A DNA stretch of 19,016 bases, from contig JAUWZT010000035.1 of assembly GCA_030615145.1 (NCBI GenBank), forward strand, positions 1 through 19,016. The letters are read 5' to 3'. Below the pieces are notes generated by a model. It saw only the letters and a program-made list of their open reading frames with translations. It did not search any database and was not told where the DNA came from. The position numbers and the translations under genes were made by a program. Of this stretch, positions 7,024 to 15,068 are shown in pieces. The DNA is from Promethearchaeota archaeon. Its GTDB lineage: Archaea; Asgardarchaeota; Lokiarchaeia; Sigyniarchaeales; SOKP01. The stretch's first letter is position 1. Each line of letters begins with the position of its first letter.

Positions 7024-8077
7024 TCACATTCTCCTCCTCTTTTGTTTTTATATTATTTATTTTATTAATTATTGTTCTGAGATCGTTATTAACTGGGCAT
7101 ACTTGGATACATCGTCCACACCCCACACATCCAATTAGATCGTAATTCAAGGGGTAATAACTAAATTTGTGTAATATACGATTTCGGCATCGCTCAATAT
7201 TACTATTGCGGGGATTGTGACCGCTCGTATGAAGGGTATAAAGGCAGAATTGGCAAGTGTCCCAGATTCTTATTCTTCTGCCACGATTCTCGTATTGAGC
7301 ATTCTCATCGATAACATCAAAACATGTGCATGTAGGGCATAAAAATGAACACGATCCACACCCTAAACAATTTTCGCTAACCTCTTCCCAAATTGCGTTG
7401 CCAAAATTACTTTCTAAAATCTCACTAGTGTTAGTTAGATCTAATTTTGTGGTTATTAAATCTTCTGCCTTCTTTGCTATTTCTTGTGATTTTTTTACGT
7501 CTGCTTCAGAAGCTTTTGAAAGCCATGACAATCGTTGAATTAAGTTATTACCTTTATCACTTATACCTTCTACTAAATATTTATCGCCTAAATCTACTAA
7601 AAAGATATCCATATCATCTTTTTGGAAGGGATGTCCTTCAATCGAAGTACAAAAACACGTGCTTTTTGGAGAATTACAACCAATTCCTATTATTAAGCTA
7701 TTTTCTCTTTTTTTTAAAAATATCTCATCTTGGAAATCCCCAAAAGCAAAGAATTTTTCTAACAGATCAAAACTATGAGCATCGCACGGTCTTATACCGA
7801 AAAGAATATTTTTTTCGTCTAAATCTTTTCTATCTTCAATTTCTATAACATTTTTACCATCTGTTTTAAATTCAAAAAGAACTTCCATCTGTGGAAACAA
7901 AATTTCTTTTGGCGGCATTTTAGAATTGAAATAATTTAATTCAATTTCTTCCGGGTTTGAAATTTTTCTATAAGCAATATAACCCTTTTCTTTAACGGGA
8001 GCAAAGAAATTATATTCTCCTGATAACTCATTATATAACTTTGCGACCTGATCTTTCATTAAAATCATTACTTCCAT
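7016..8077 (-). CDS. flxB: Dicluster [4Fe-4S] protein (FlxB / sulfhydrogenase beta-like)
   Basis: Electron-transfer subunit of 353 residues in the family of sulfhydrogenase beta subunit (HydB), anaerobic sulfite reductase subunit A and FlxB. The N-terminal domain carries the family signature RPCDAHS (96-102) and the cysteine cluster GCNSPKSTCFC (133-143). The C-terminal part has two ferredoxin motifs, C237, C240, C243, C247 and C317, C320, C323, C327, separated by WDTCQFC (272-278). It should relay electrons between the FlxA flavin/NAD(P) subunit and the Hdr unit. The ATG at 8077 has GGTGGTGA just upstream; two later in-frame ATGs (residues 4 and 7) have poorer spacing. It lies 16 bases after the FlxC-like gene and overlaps flxA by 8 bases. 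No close alternative exists beyond the related HydB/AsrA names. Confidence 0.85.
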   Translation of the reverse strand: MEVMILMKDQVAKLYNELSGEYNFFAPVKEKGYIAYRKISNPEEIELNYFNSKMPPKEILFPQMEVLFEFKTDGKNVIEIEDRKDLDEKNILFGIRPCDAHSFDLLEKFFAFGDFQDEIFLKKRENSLIIGIGCNSPKSTCFCTSIEGHPFQKDDMDIFLVDLGDKYLVEGISDKGNNLIQRLSWLSKASEADVKKSQEIAKKAEDLITTKLDLTNTSEILESNFGNAIWEEVSENCLGCGSCSFLCPTCTCFDVIDENAQYENRGRRIRIWDTCQFCLYTLHTSGHNPRNSNIERCRNRILHKFSYYPLNYDLIGCVGCGRCIQVCPVNNDLRTIINKINNIKTKEEENVSV

Positions 8078-8093
8078 TTTCTCACCACCTTTA

Positions 8094-9107
8094 TTAATCC
8101 TCTTCCATCATAAATTCTTCTTTATCATCCATACTAAACGACATCATTGGAGGTACCGTTTCTTTATCCATACCTGAAGTAAAGTTATATCTTTCTTTAA
8201 CAATTTTCTCTAATTTTCTCGTTATTAAATTCAAATCTATACCCATAGGGCAAACGCTACTACAAGCGCCACAAGCGACACATCTACCCGCTAAGTGCAT
8301 AGCTCGATTAAAATGAAAAGCAAAAATATCTGTAAAATCAGTTGTTTTTCCAAACCAAATGGGTTTATTTTGGTCCACGAAACACAGATTGCAATAACAC
8401 ATCGGACACACTTCTCTACACGCATAGCATCTCGTGCATGCGCTTAAAGTATCTTTAATATACTCCCATTTTTCTTCAGAAGTTTTGGATTCAAAATCAG
8501 AGATATCGTTAAAATCTTCTTCAATAACTGGATTCTCTAAGCATTCTCCTACACATGAATCATCCACGTTAGGAGGGGATTTAACTTTACAAACCTTGCA
8601 TAATTCATTCATATATTCGTCGAAAGGAAAAGTTTCTTCAAAACGTTTTCCCTTTACGATAATAATATTACCCAAAATAGATGTTTCTAATATTTCTCTT
8701 TCTCCAATTTCCTTCTCAATTCTTTTTCTATTTATAATTCCATTACAGGAAATTCCTATCATTTTAATATTTTCAAGATCAATTTGATTCTCAACGGCTA
8801 AGTGAATTAATGCTCTTCCAACGCAACCCTTTGAGACAATACCAACTTTCAATTTTTGACCCTCTTCGTCGTATAGTGTAGGAATTCTAGGAGCTAAATA
8901 ATTAGCTAAATTTACATAACATAAATTGTTCCACAATAATTTATCTACATCTTCTTCTCTCGTAATGAAAACTGGAGAGGAGCTTAAGGGCACCGTTCCC
9001 TTTGTATAGCCGATAATAACATTAACTTCCTTTTCTCTAAGCAACTTCCTTGCTAATTCTTTAATCTTATTTTCAATGTCTTGGTTTTCTGATTCAATAT
9101 CCCCCAC
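8094..9107 (-). CDS. flxC: Dicluster [4Fe-4S] protein (FlxC-like)
   Basis: Iron-sulfur electron-transfer protein, 337 residues from the start chosen here. Residues about 30-185 form an alpha/beta domain with KVGIVSKGCVGRALIHLA (87-104) and ISCNG (119-123), similar to the N-terminal part of FrhB-like or formate dehydrogenase-associated proteins. The C-terminal half has a cysteine-dense segment, CTRCYACREVCPMCYCNLC (224-242), and a second ferredoxin motif, CVACGACSSVCP (276-287). The C-terminus is rich in methionine and acidic residues. Position between mvhD and flxB matches FlxC of the bacterial Flx-Hdr complex. The frame is open to a TTG at 9131 (345 residues). The GTG at 9107 is preferred because GGTGAT (9114-9119) lies six bases before it, overlapping the MvhD stop. 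The electron-transfer role is well supported; the FlxC name is by position and motif. Confidence 0.78.
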   Translation of the reverse strand: MGDIESENQDIENKIKELARKLLREKEVNVIIGYTKGTVPLSSSPVFITREEDVDKLLWNNLCYVNLANYLAPRIPTLYDEEGQKLKVGIVSKGCVGRALIHLAVENQIDLENIKMIGISCNGIINRKRIEKEIGEREILETSILGNIIIVKGKRFEETFPFDEYMNELCKVCKVKSPPNVDDSCVGECLENPVIEEDFNDISDFESKTSEEKWEYIKDTLSACTRCYACREVCPMCYCNLCFVDQNKPIWFGKTTDFTDIFAFHFNRAMHLAGRCVACGACSSVCPMGIDLNLITRKLEKIVKERYNFTSGMDKETVPPMMSFSMDDKEEFMMEED

Positions 9108-9114
9108 TTTTTTA

Positions 9115-9576
9115 TCACCATTTTTTCTCAAATTTTTTATTTGGTCCCAGTTTTTTAACCAATTTGGTGGTTTTTCTTATCAAAACAGCAAAACGTTCAC
9201 CTTCAGCAGCAGAAGCCCACATAAAATTAACTCTATCTGGTTCAATTCCGAAGAATTCTAATAGATCCTTTAAAATTCCAAACCTTCTTCTAGCTACTAA
9301 ATTTCCTGTTATATAATGGCAATCTCCGGGATGGCATCCAGAAACCAGAACTCCATCCCATCCATCTAATAATGCTTTTACTATAAAATAAGGATTTATT
9401 CTACCTGAACATGGAACTCTAACTACTCTAATATTTGGAGGGTATTGAATTCTACTCACTCCTGCTAGATCTGCTCCAGCATAGGAACACCAATTGCATA
9501 AAAATGCTAATATCTTAGGTTCCCATTCATCATTATTATTTTTCATTTGTTCTGTTTCACTCGTTATTTCGTTCAT
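9115..9576 (-). CDS. mvhD: MvhD-type [2Fe-2S] subunit (FlxD-like)
   Basis: Small electron-transfer subunit of 153 residues, near the normal MvhD length. MvhD carries a [2Fe-2S] cluster that passes electrons from a donor module to HdrA. The conserved cysteines are C27 and C30 (CNWCSYAGADLAG), C56 (VPCSGR), C81 and C86 (GCHPGDCHY). The GCHPGDCHY site holds cysteine, not selenocysteine. A 20-residue polar N-terminal extension precedes the domain and a basic tail ends the protein. It lies 4 bases after the fused HdrA gene, with GGGAGGA in its leader, and just ahead of the Flx genes, so it probably bridges those two modules. It corresponds in position to FlxD. It is a paralogue of the longer MvhD at 12600-13370; both share CNWCSYAGADLAGVSRIQYP. 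Confidence 0.92.
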   Translation of the reverse strand: MNEITSETEQMKNNNDEWEPKILAFLCNWCSYAGADLAGVSRIQYPPNIRVVRVPCSGRINPYFIVKALLDGWDGVLVSGCHPGDCHYITGNLVARRRFGILKDLLEFFGIEPDRVNFMWASAAEGERFAVLIRKTTKLVKKLGPNKKFEKKW

Positions 9577-9580
9577 TTTA

Positions 9581-12500
9581 TTAATTCCTCCCAGTTATCA
9601 TTGCAAATATTTGTTCACCTGTGAAACCGCGAATGTCAATGGCAGCACACCTGCAGTTGCCTGCACACGCCCCACATCCTTTACAGAGTATCTGATTTAT
9701 ATATGCTACTCTACCGAAATGCCTATCATCGATTAATTCAATAGCATTATAGGCGCAATTCTCAATACACATCCCACACCCAGTACAACGAGCCATGTCA
9801 ATCTCTCCGATTTTACCTTCAACCTCGATCTCATCTTTAGAGAGAATTGTACAAGCCCTTGCAACAGCTGCGTTAGCTTGAGCAATAGAATCCTCAATTG
9901 TCTTTGGACAATGTGCTAATCCTGCCACAAATACGCCTTCTGTAGCGAAATCTACTGGACGTAATTTAACATGGGCTTCTAAAAAGAAATTATCGTTGTT
10001 TAAAGGAACTTTTAGCATTTTTGCTAACTCCTCGTTATCCTCGCGTTTTGCTATAATACCCGCACTTAAGACTAAAAGATCGGATTCAATTGTAATTTCT
10101 CCCATCTTCTGAGTCTTTAATTTAATTTTTAATACTGAACCTTCTGAAATTATTTCTGGAGGATCATTTTCTTCGTATTTAATGAATATTACTCCATTTT
10201 CTCGCGCTTTTCGATAATACTTTTCTTTAAACCCATATGTTCTTATATCCCTAAATAAAACTACAACTTCAACATTTGGATTTTTCTGTTTTGCCAAAAG
10301 AGCGTTCTTTATCGCTTCAGCACAACACATTTTACTGCAATAGGGATGGTCGTCGTTTCTAGAACCAACACACTGGATCATAACTACTGATTTTTTATCG
10401 TTAATATCATTAGAGGTGTTTAATAATTTTTCAAATTCCGATTGTAGAATTACTTTGTTATTTTGACCGTATGAATACTCTGTAGGTTGATATTCTTTGG
10501 CTCCTGTAGCTACAATCACCACTCCATGCTCAAACTCTGTTTTCTCTTTCTTTGAACCGTGGATAACTGTAGTCTTAAAATTTCCAATATAACCATCAAT
10601 AATTTCAATTTCTGCTTGAGTAAAAACACGGATTAATTTGTTTGAATTGATTTTTTCAATTAAATTTGATATAAATTCTTGAACATTGCCACCTTCAAGC
10701 GTGTTATATATATGTTGAGCAAATCCCCCCAATTCTTTTTGTTTTTCAACCAAAAACGTCTCATATCCTTGTGTTGCAAAATTAAGTGCCGCAACCATTC
10801 CGCTAATTCCCCCACCTACAATTAAAGTTTTTTGCGTTACTGGTAATTTTATCCTTTCGATAGCCTCAATATTTCTTGCTTTATTTACAGCCATCCTCAC
10901 GAGGTCCTTCGCCTTTTCGGTTGCTTTTTCCCACTCGTTCATGTGAACCCAAGAACATTGATCTCTGATATTTGCCATTTGAAATAAATATCTATTTAAA
11001 CCCGCTTCTCTAATTGTTTCTTGAAACAACGGTTCGTGAGTTCTTGGCGTACAAGACGCAACAACGACGCGGTTAAGGTGATATTCTTTTATTACATCTT
11101 TTATTATCGTTTGAGTATCTGCGGAACATGTATATAAATTATTATCGGCTAAAACTACATTTGGAAGATTACTTGCATATTTGGTAACTTCTGGTACATC
11201 TAAAAAGCCCCCTATGTTGATTCCACAGTAACAGATAAACACACCAATTCTGGGCGGTTGACCTCTTACAAATATCTCCGGAGGAAGCGTTTTTTCTGTT
11301 ATTAATGTACCTTTCTTTTCGTGTAAAAGTTGATTAACGCAACCAGCAGCAGCGCTAGCTTGCGTAACTGTATCTGGAATGTCTTTAGGAGAGGAAAAAG
11401 CTCCACATGCAAATATTCCAGGTTTTGATGTTTGTACGGGGTTAAAAACATCTGTTATAGCAAAATCATATTCATTTAATTCTACGCCGAACTTCTCCGC
11501 AAGAAATTTAGCGTCGTTAGGAGGATTTAAACCAACCGCAAGGACTACCATGTGATAATCTTCTTCTACTACTGTACCATCTTCCGTTTCATATTTAATT
11601 CTTAAGTCTTTCGTTTCTGGTACTTCGGTTATTGAAGATACACGGCTTCTAATATAGCGAACTCCATATTGTTCTTGTGCCCGAATAATGTATTTATCAA
11701 AATCTTTACCATATGCCCTTACATCCATGCTAAAAATCGTTGGCTTTATTTGATGCATGTGTTCATGGGCAATTACTGCTTCTTTCGCAGTATACATACA
11801 ACATACTGACGAACAATATGGCTTTCCTTTACCTGTATAATCACGAGAGCCTATACATTGGAGGAATGCAACTTTTTCTGGGACATCTCCGTCCGAGGGT
11901 CGTAATACTCTCCCCGCGTAAGGACCACTAGCACTTAAAATTCTTTCAAACTCTATGCTCGTAACTACGTTCTTATACTTTCCATACCCATAAAGGTTAC
12001 TTTCTGGTGGAATGTATTCGTCAAACCCAGGAGCCAATATTATTGCACCAACATTAATTTCGACTTCCTCGTCTTTTCTATCGTATTCTATGGCTTTTGC
12101 TTTGCAGACTCCTTGACATATTCCACAACCAATACAATAATTTTTATCAATAGTAAATACGAGAGGTACCGCTTGAGGATATTTAACTGATGTTGCTGCG
12201 TATTTCGCTAATCCTTCGTTAAAAACATCAATCGCTTCAACAGGACACTCGCGACCACACACTCCACAGCCAGTGCATTTTTCAGGGTTTATATATAACG
12301 ATTTTTTTAGTACTTTTATTGTAAAATTTCCAGCTTCTCCTATAACATCTTGAATTTCACAATTAATACTCAAATCTATGTTCTGGTGTCGCCCAGTTTC
12401 AACTAACTTAGGACTTACAATACACATCGCACAATCGTTCGTAGGAAATGTTTTATCCAACTGTGCCATTACGCCACCAATGCTCGTCGTGGATTCAATC

Positions 12501-12595
12501 AAATAAACTTTGTATCCCGAATCTGCTAAGTCTAATGCCGCTTGCGAACCTCCAATTCCAGCGCCTACAACCATTACTGCCCCAATTTTTTCCAT
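9581..12595 (-). CDS. hdrA: Fused double-length HdrA (two FAD domains)
   Basis: Flavin-containing heterodisulfide reductase subunit A, 1004 residues, compared with about 650 for methanogen HdrA. Part one (1-445) has a FAD loop GAGIGG (11-16), FPTNDCAMC (50-58), two ferredoxin motifs (C107, C110, C113, C117 and C154, C157, C160, C164) and C247 with CSSVCC (261-266). Part two (448-1004) starts with the HdrA N-terminal domain GVFICYCGINIGG (451-463) and VVVASCTPRTHEPLF (510-524). It continues with a second FAD loop GGGISG (594-599), QCVGSR (741-746) with CSKMCC (753-758), and a C-terminal ferredoxin pair (C937, C940, C943, C947 and C971, C974, C977, C981). In the family HdrA holds the bifurcating FAD. 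It is the fused counterpart of the two genes at 13376-16391. A GGGGGAG precedes the ATG. Which of the two flavins bifurcates is not visible. Confidence 0.95.
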   Translation of the reverse strand: MEKIGAVMVVGAGIGGSQAALDLADSGYKVYLIESTTSIGGVMAQLDKTFPTNDCAMCIVSPKLVETGRHQNIDLSINCEIQDVIGEAGNFTIKVLKKSLYINPEKCTGCGVCGRECPVEAIDVFNEGLAKYAATSVKYPQAVPLVFTIDKNYCIGCGICQGVCKAKAIEYDRKDEEVEINVGAIILAPGFDEYIPPESNLYGYGKYKNVVTSIEFERILSASGPYAGRVLRPSDGDVPEKVAFLQCIGSRDYTGKGKPYCSSVCCMYTAKEAVIAHEHMHQIKPTIFSMDVRAYGKDFDKYIIRAQEQYGVRYIRSRVSSITEVPETKDLRIKYETEDGTVVEEDYHMVVLAVGLNPPNDAKFLAEKFGVELNEYDFAITDVFNPVQTSKPGIFACGAFSSPKDIPDTVTQASAAAGCVNQLLHEKKGTLITEKTLPPEIFVRGQPPRIGVFICYCGINIGGFLDVPEVTKYASNLPNVVLADNNLYTCSADTQTIIKDVIKEYHLNRVVVASCTPRTHEPLFQETIREAGLNRYLFQMANIRDQCSWVHMNEWEKATEKAKDLVRMAVNKARNIEAIERIKLPVTQKTLIVGGGISGMVAALNFATQGYETFLVEKQKELGGFAQHIYNTLEGGNVQEFISNLIEKINSNKLIRVFTQAEIEIIDGYIGNFKTTVIHGSKKEKTEFEHGVVIVATGAKEYQPTEYSYGQNNKVILQSEFEKLLNTSNDINDKKSVVMIQCVGSRNDDHPYCSKMCCAEAIKNALLAKQKNPNVEVVVLFRDIRTYGFKEKYYRKARENGVIFIKYEENDPPEIISEGSVLKIKLKTQKMGEITIESDLLVLSAGIIAKREDNEELAKMLKVPLNNDNFFLEAHVKLRPVDFATEGVFVAGLAHCPKTIEDSIAQANAAVARACTILSKDEIEVEGKIGEIDMARCTGCGMCIENCAYNAIELIDDRHFGRVAYINQILCKGCGACAGNCRCAAIDIRGFTGEQIFAMITGRN

Positions 12596-12599
12596 AATC

Positions 12600-13370
12600 T
12601 TATCTCCCCCATAACCTCATAAATATTGGTGTATTTCCTTTAATCTCTTGAAAGTCAACTTGACCGCGAGTTTTTAAAGTTAGTACATGCTCTAAAACTA
12701 TACTCGGATCAATCTTTAACTCGACCGCTAAATCTTTTACAGAATTCGAATCTTTTTCTAAAGCAAGTAAAACTCGGTGCCGCTCAAATTCATCTGTTAT
12801 CGCTTTATTCATTAAAATGTTAAAGCTCTGCTCAATGATTTGTTCCCCATAGACATTTTCACTTTCAAGTAGGGTTTTCTCTCTTCCTACTAATGCTCGC
12901 ATCCTATTACTACTCGCGGCCAATTTTATTGCTTTAAGTTTATCGAGTATATCTTCGTCGGGATTCCCCCCACTTAGGGGTGAAGGACCTAATTCTTTAA
13001 TGTGCTTAATGAATTCGGTTACAACCCCACCAAATCTAGTACCTTCCGAAGCAGAAACCCAATCTAATCTCACTCTTTTATCAAAGTTAATAAATTTAAG
13101 AAATTGTTGAGTCATATCAAATTTGGTTATTGCTTCGTAATTTCCTTCAAGATAATGGCAATCTCCGGGATGACATCCCATTACAAATACTCCATCGATT
13201 CCTAATTCAAAAGCGTGAAAAATAAATTTAGGGTCAACTCGACCGCTACACATGACTCTAATTACTCGCATATTCGTAGGGTATTGAATTCTGCTAACAC
13301 CTGCTAAATCGGCACCAGCATAGGAGCACCAATTACATAAAAAACCTAAAATTTTTGGTTCAAAACTCAT
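12600..13370 (-). CDS. mvhD: MvhD-type [2Fe-2S] subunit with C-terminal winged-helix-like domain
   Basis: Electron-transfer partner of HdrA, 256 residues, about 100 longer than a standard MvhD. Residues 1-130 are a complete MvhD domain: C12 and C15 (CNWCSYAGADLAG), C41 (MCSGR), C66 and C71 (GCHPGDCHY). Residues about 135-185 form a helical linker (DKLKAIKLAASSNRMRAL). Residues about 190-256 read as a winged helix-turn-helix: helix ERHRVLLAL, then SVKDLAVELKIDPSIVLEHV as the HTH pair, then a wing (GQVDFQEIKGNTPIFMRL). The fold of the tail is my reading from the pattern and was not computed. GGAGGT lies eight bases before the ATG and overlaps the stop of the preceding HdrA gene. It serves the split HdrA module. 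The tail might be a subunit-contact domain or a nucleic-acid-binding sensor domain. Confidence 0.9.
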   Translation of the reverse strand: MSFEPKILGFLCNWCSYAGADLAGVSRIQYPTNMRVIRVMCSGRVDPKFIFHAFELGIDGVFVMGCHPGDCHYLEGNYEAITKFDMTQQFLKFINFDKRVRLDWVSASEGTRFGGVVTEFIKHIKELGPSPLSGGNPDEDILDKLKAIKLAASSNRMRALVGREKTLLESENVYGEQIIEQSFNILMNKAITDEFERHRVLLALEKDSNSVKDLAVELKIDPSIVLEHVLTLKTRGQVDFQEIKGNTPIFMRLWGR

Positions 13371-13375
13371 CTTTA

Positions 13376-15064
13376 TTAACCTCCAAAAGCTTCAATTTCA
13401 GAAAAAATTTGATCATCTGTAAAATGTCTTATCACAATTGCTTGACTCGTACATGTTGCACCACACACTCCGCATCCTTTACATAATGCTTCTATAATTT
13501 CAATCTCATCCTTTTCATTTTTGATAATTGCATTAAAAGGACAAACTTTGATACATATTTCGCAACCAGTACACAGACTTTTATTATATTCGGGTAAACT
13601 TGATGTTGCTCCTTCTACTTCGAGCGATTCATGAGACAAAACTCTGCTTGCCCTTGCCGCAGCAGCATATCCTTGAGTAATAGCTTCTGTTATATCTACG
13701 GGCCATTTAGCTGAACCTCCAATATAGATTCCATCTGTGGCAAAGTCGTTAGGACGTAGTTTTACGTGTGCCTCCAAAAAGAATTTGTTAGCTTCTAAAG
13801 GGACCTTTAACATTTGGGCAAGTTCTTTGTTATCGTTATTCGCAACTAACGGCGTTGATAACACAAGTAAATCATATGGAAGGATCAGTTCTTCCCCCAT
13901 ATATTCGTTAAATACTTTTACATAGTCTTCTTCTACAGTTGGTACTTTATCAAGACTATATTTAATAAAGAGCACGCCTTGTTCCCTTGCGTCTCTATAA
14001 TATTTCTCGTAATCTGTTCCAGGGGTATATAAATCTCTAAATAAGATCGTAATATTTGCTTCAGGATTTTTTTCTTTAATAATTGAAGCATTTTTTAAAG
14101 CCGTCATGCAACAAACGCTTGAACAGTATGGGCGTTCGTCAATTCGAGAACCTACGCACTGTATCATTACAAAATTATTTGCTTTTACATCGTTATTTAT
14201 AAATTTATGCTCTAATTCAAATTGCGTGATTCTTTTTTTCCCGTCGTAACCATATAAATCGGTAGGCGTAAAAAGTGAAGAACCTACAGCAACTATTATA
14301 GCACCTACGGACAATTCAATATTTTTTCCATTTTGTTCTACTTCTACCTCGAAATTACCTACAAATCCATCAATATTTTTAACTATGGAAGTTGTTAAAA
14401 CCTGCAAATTTTGAGCATTTTGAACATTATTTTTAATTTTATCTAAAAAATCTGAAGCGTCTAATTGATGAGGAAAGAGTTTATGTAGCGAATTTAACCT
14501 TCCTCCTAATTTATCTTCCTTCTCAATTAAGTAGGTTTGAAATCCTTGTCTGCTTAAATTAAGAGCCGCACTCATTCCAGCGACACCTCCACCAATTACT
14601 AAAGCGGATGGGTTTACACTTACCATGATTATATCGAGTGCTTCAAGCTTTACAGCTTTAGCAGTTCCCATCCTAATTAAATCTTGAGCTTTCTTATAAG
14701 CTTCCTCGGGCTGCTTTTGATGTACCCAAGTACATTGATCACGAATATTAACAAAGTTAAAGAGATATTTGTTTAAACCCGCTTCGGTAACACAATCTCG
14801 GAATAAGGGTTCGTGAGTTCTTGGCGTACAAGATGCTACAACAACGCGATTTAAATTGTGTTCTTCGATTGCCGCCTTAATACTCGCTAAACCGTTTTCT
14901 GAACAAGTATATAGGTTATCCTCTGCATAGGTAACATTTGGAAGACTTTTTGCTTCTTCAGCTAAAGTCTTACAGTCTATCAAACCACCTATATTTGAAC
15001 CACAATGACATACAAATACTCCCACCCTTACATCTTCAATATCTTTCTTTTCTTCTTCTGACAT
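13376..15064 (-). CDS. hdrA: HdrA back half (HdrA N-domain, FAD domain, C-terminal ferredoxin)
   Basis: HdrA-type flavoprotein of 562 residues that aligns along its length with residues about 448-1004 of the fused HdrA. In order: HdrA N-terminal domain with VFVCHCGSNIGG (16-27), C54 (NLYTCS) and VVVASCTPRTHEPLF (74-88); FAD loop GGGVAG (158-163); QCVGSR (302-307) and CSSVCCM (314-320). The end carries two ferredoxin motifs, C498, C501, C504, C508 and C528, C531, C534, C538. The ferredoxin normally inserted in the middle of methanogen HdrA is absent here and is found in the neighbouring 440-residue protein, so the two products probably act together as one HdrA. A strong GAGGAGGT stands six bases before the ATG, and only 4 bases separate it from the upstream gene. 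Overlap of function with the fused paralogue is likely. Confidence 0.93.
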   Translation of the reverse strand: MSEEEKKDIEDVRVGVFVCHCGSNIGGLIDCKTLAEEAKSLPNVTYAEDNLYTCSENGLASIKAAIEEHNLNRVVVASCTPRTHEPLFRDCVTEAGLNKYLFNFVNIRDQCTWVHQKQPEEAYKKAQDLIRMGTAKAVKLEALDIIMVSVNPSALVIGGGVAGMSAALNLSRQGFQTYLIEKEDKLGGRLNSLHKLFPHQLDASDFLDKIKNNVQNAQNLQVLTTSIVKNIDGFVGNFEVEVEQNGKNIELSVGAIIVAVGSSLFTPTDLYGYDGKKRITQFELEHKFINNDVKANNFVMIQCVGSRIDERPYCSSVCCMTALKNASIIKEKNPEANITILFRDLYTPGTDYEKYYRDAREQGVLFIKYSLDKVPTVEEDYVKVFNEYMGEELILPYDLLVLSTPLVANNDNKELAQMLKVPLEANKFFLEAHVKLRPNDFATDGIYIGGSAKWPVDITEAITQGYAAAARASRVLSHESLEVEGATSSLPEYNKSLCTGCEICIKVCPFNAIIKNEKDEIEIIEALCKGCGVCGATCTSQAIVIRHFTDDQIFSEIEAFGG

Positions 15065-15068
15065 TTTT

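Noticed and set aside
7447..7848. A 133-codon + strand open frame rich in leucine and phenylalanine, possibly a membrane protein
   Set aside because: It is antisense to the FlxB-like gene. Its hydrophobicity follows from reading the complement of lysine/glutamate-rich codons.
9076..12595. Several + strand open frames inside the Hdr genes (for example 9076-9261, 9494-9736, 11740-11931)
   Set aside because: They lie opposite strongly supported coding sequence with conserved cysteine motifs, have no recognisable domains, and are antisense shadows.
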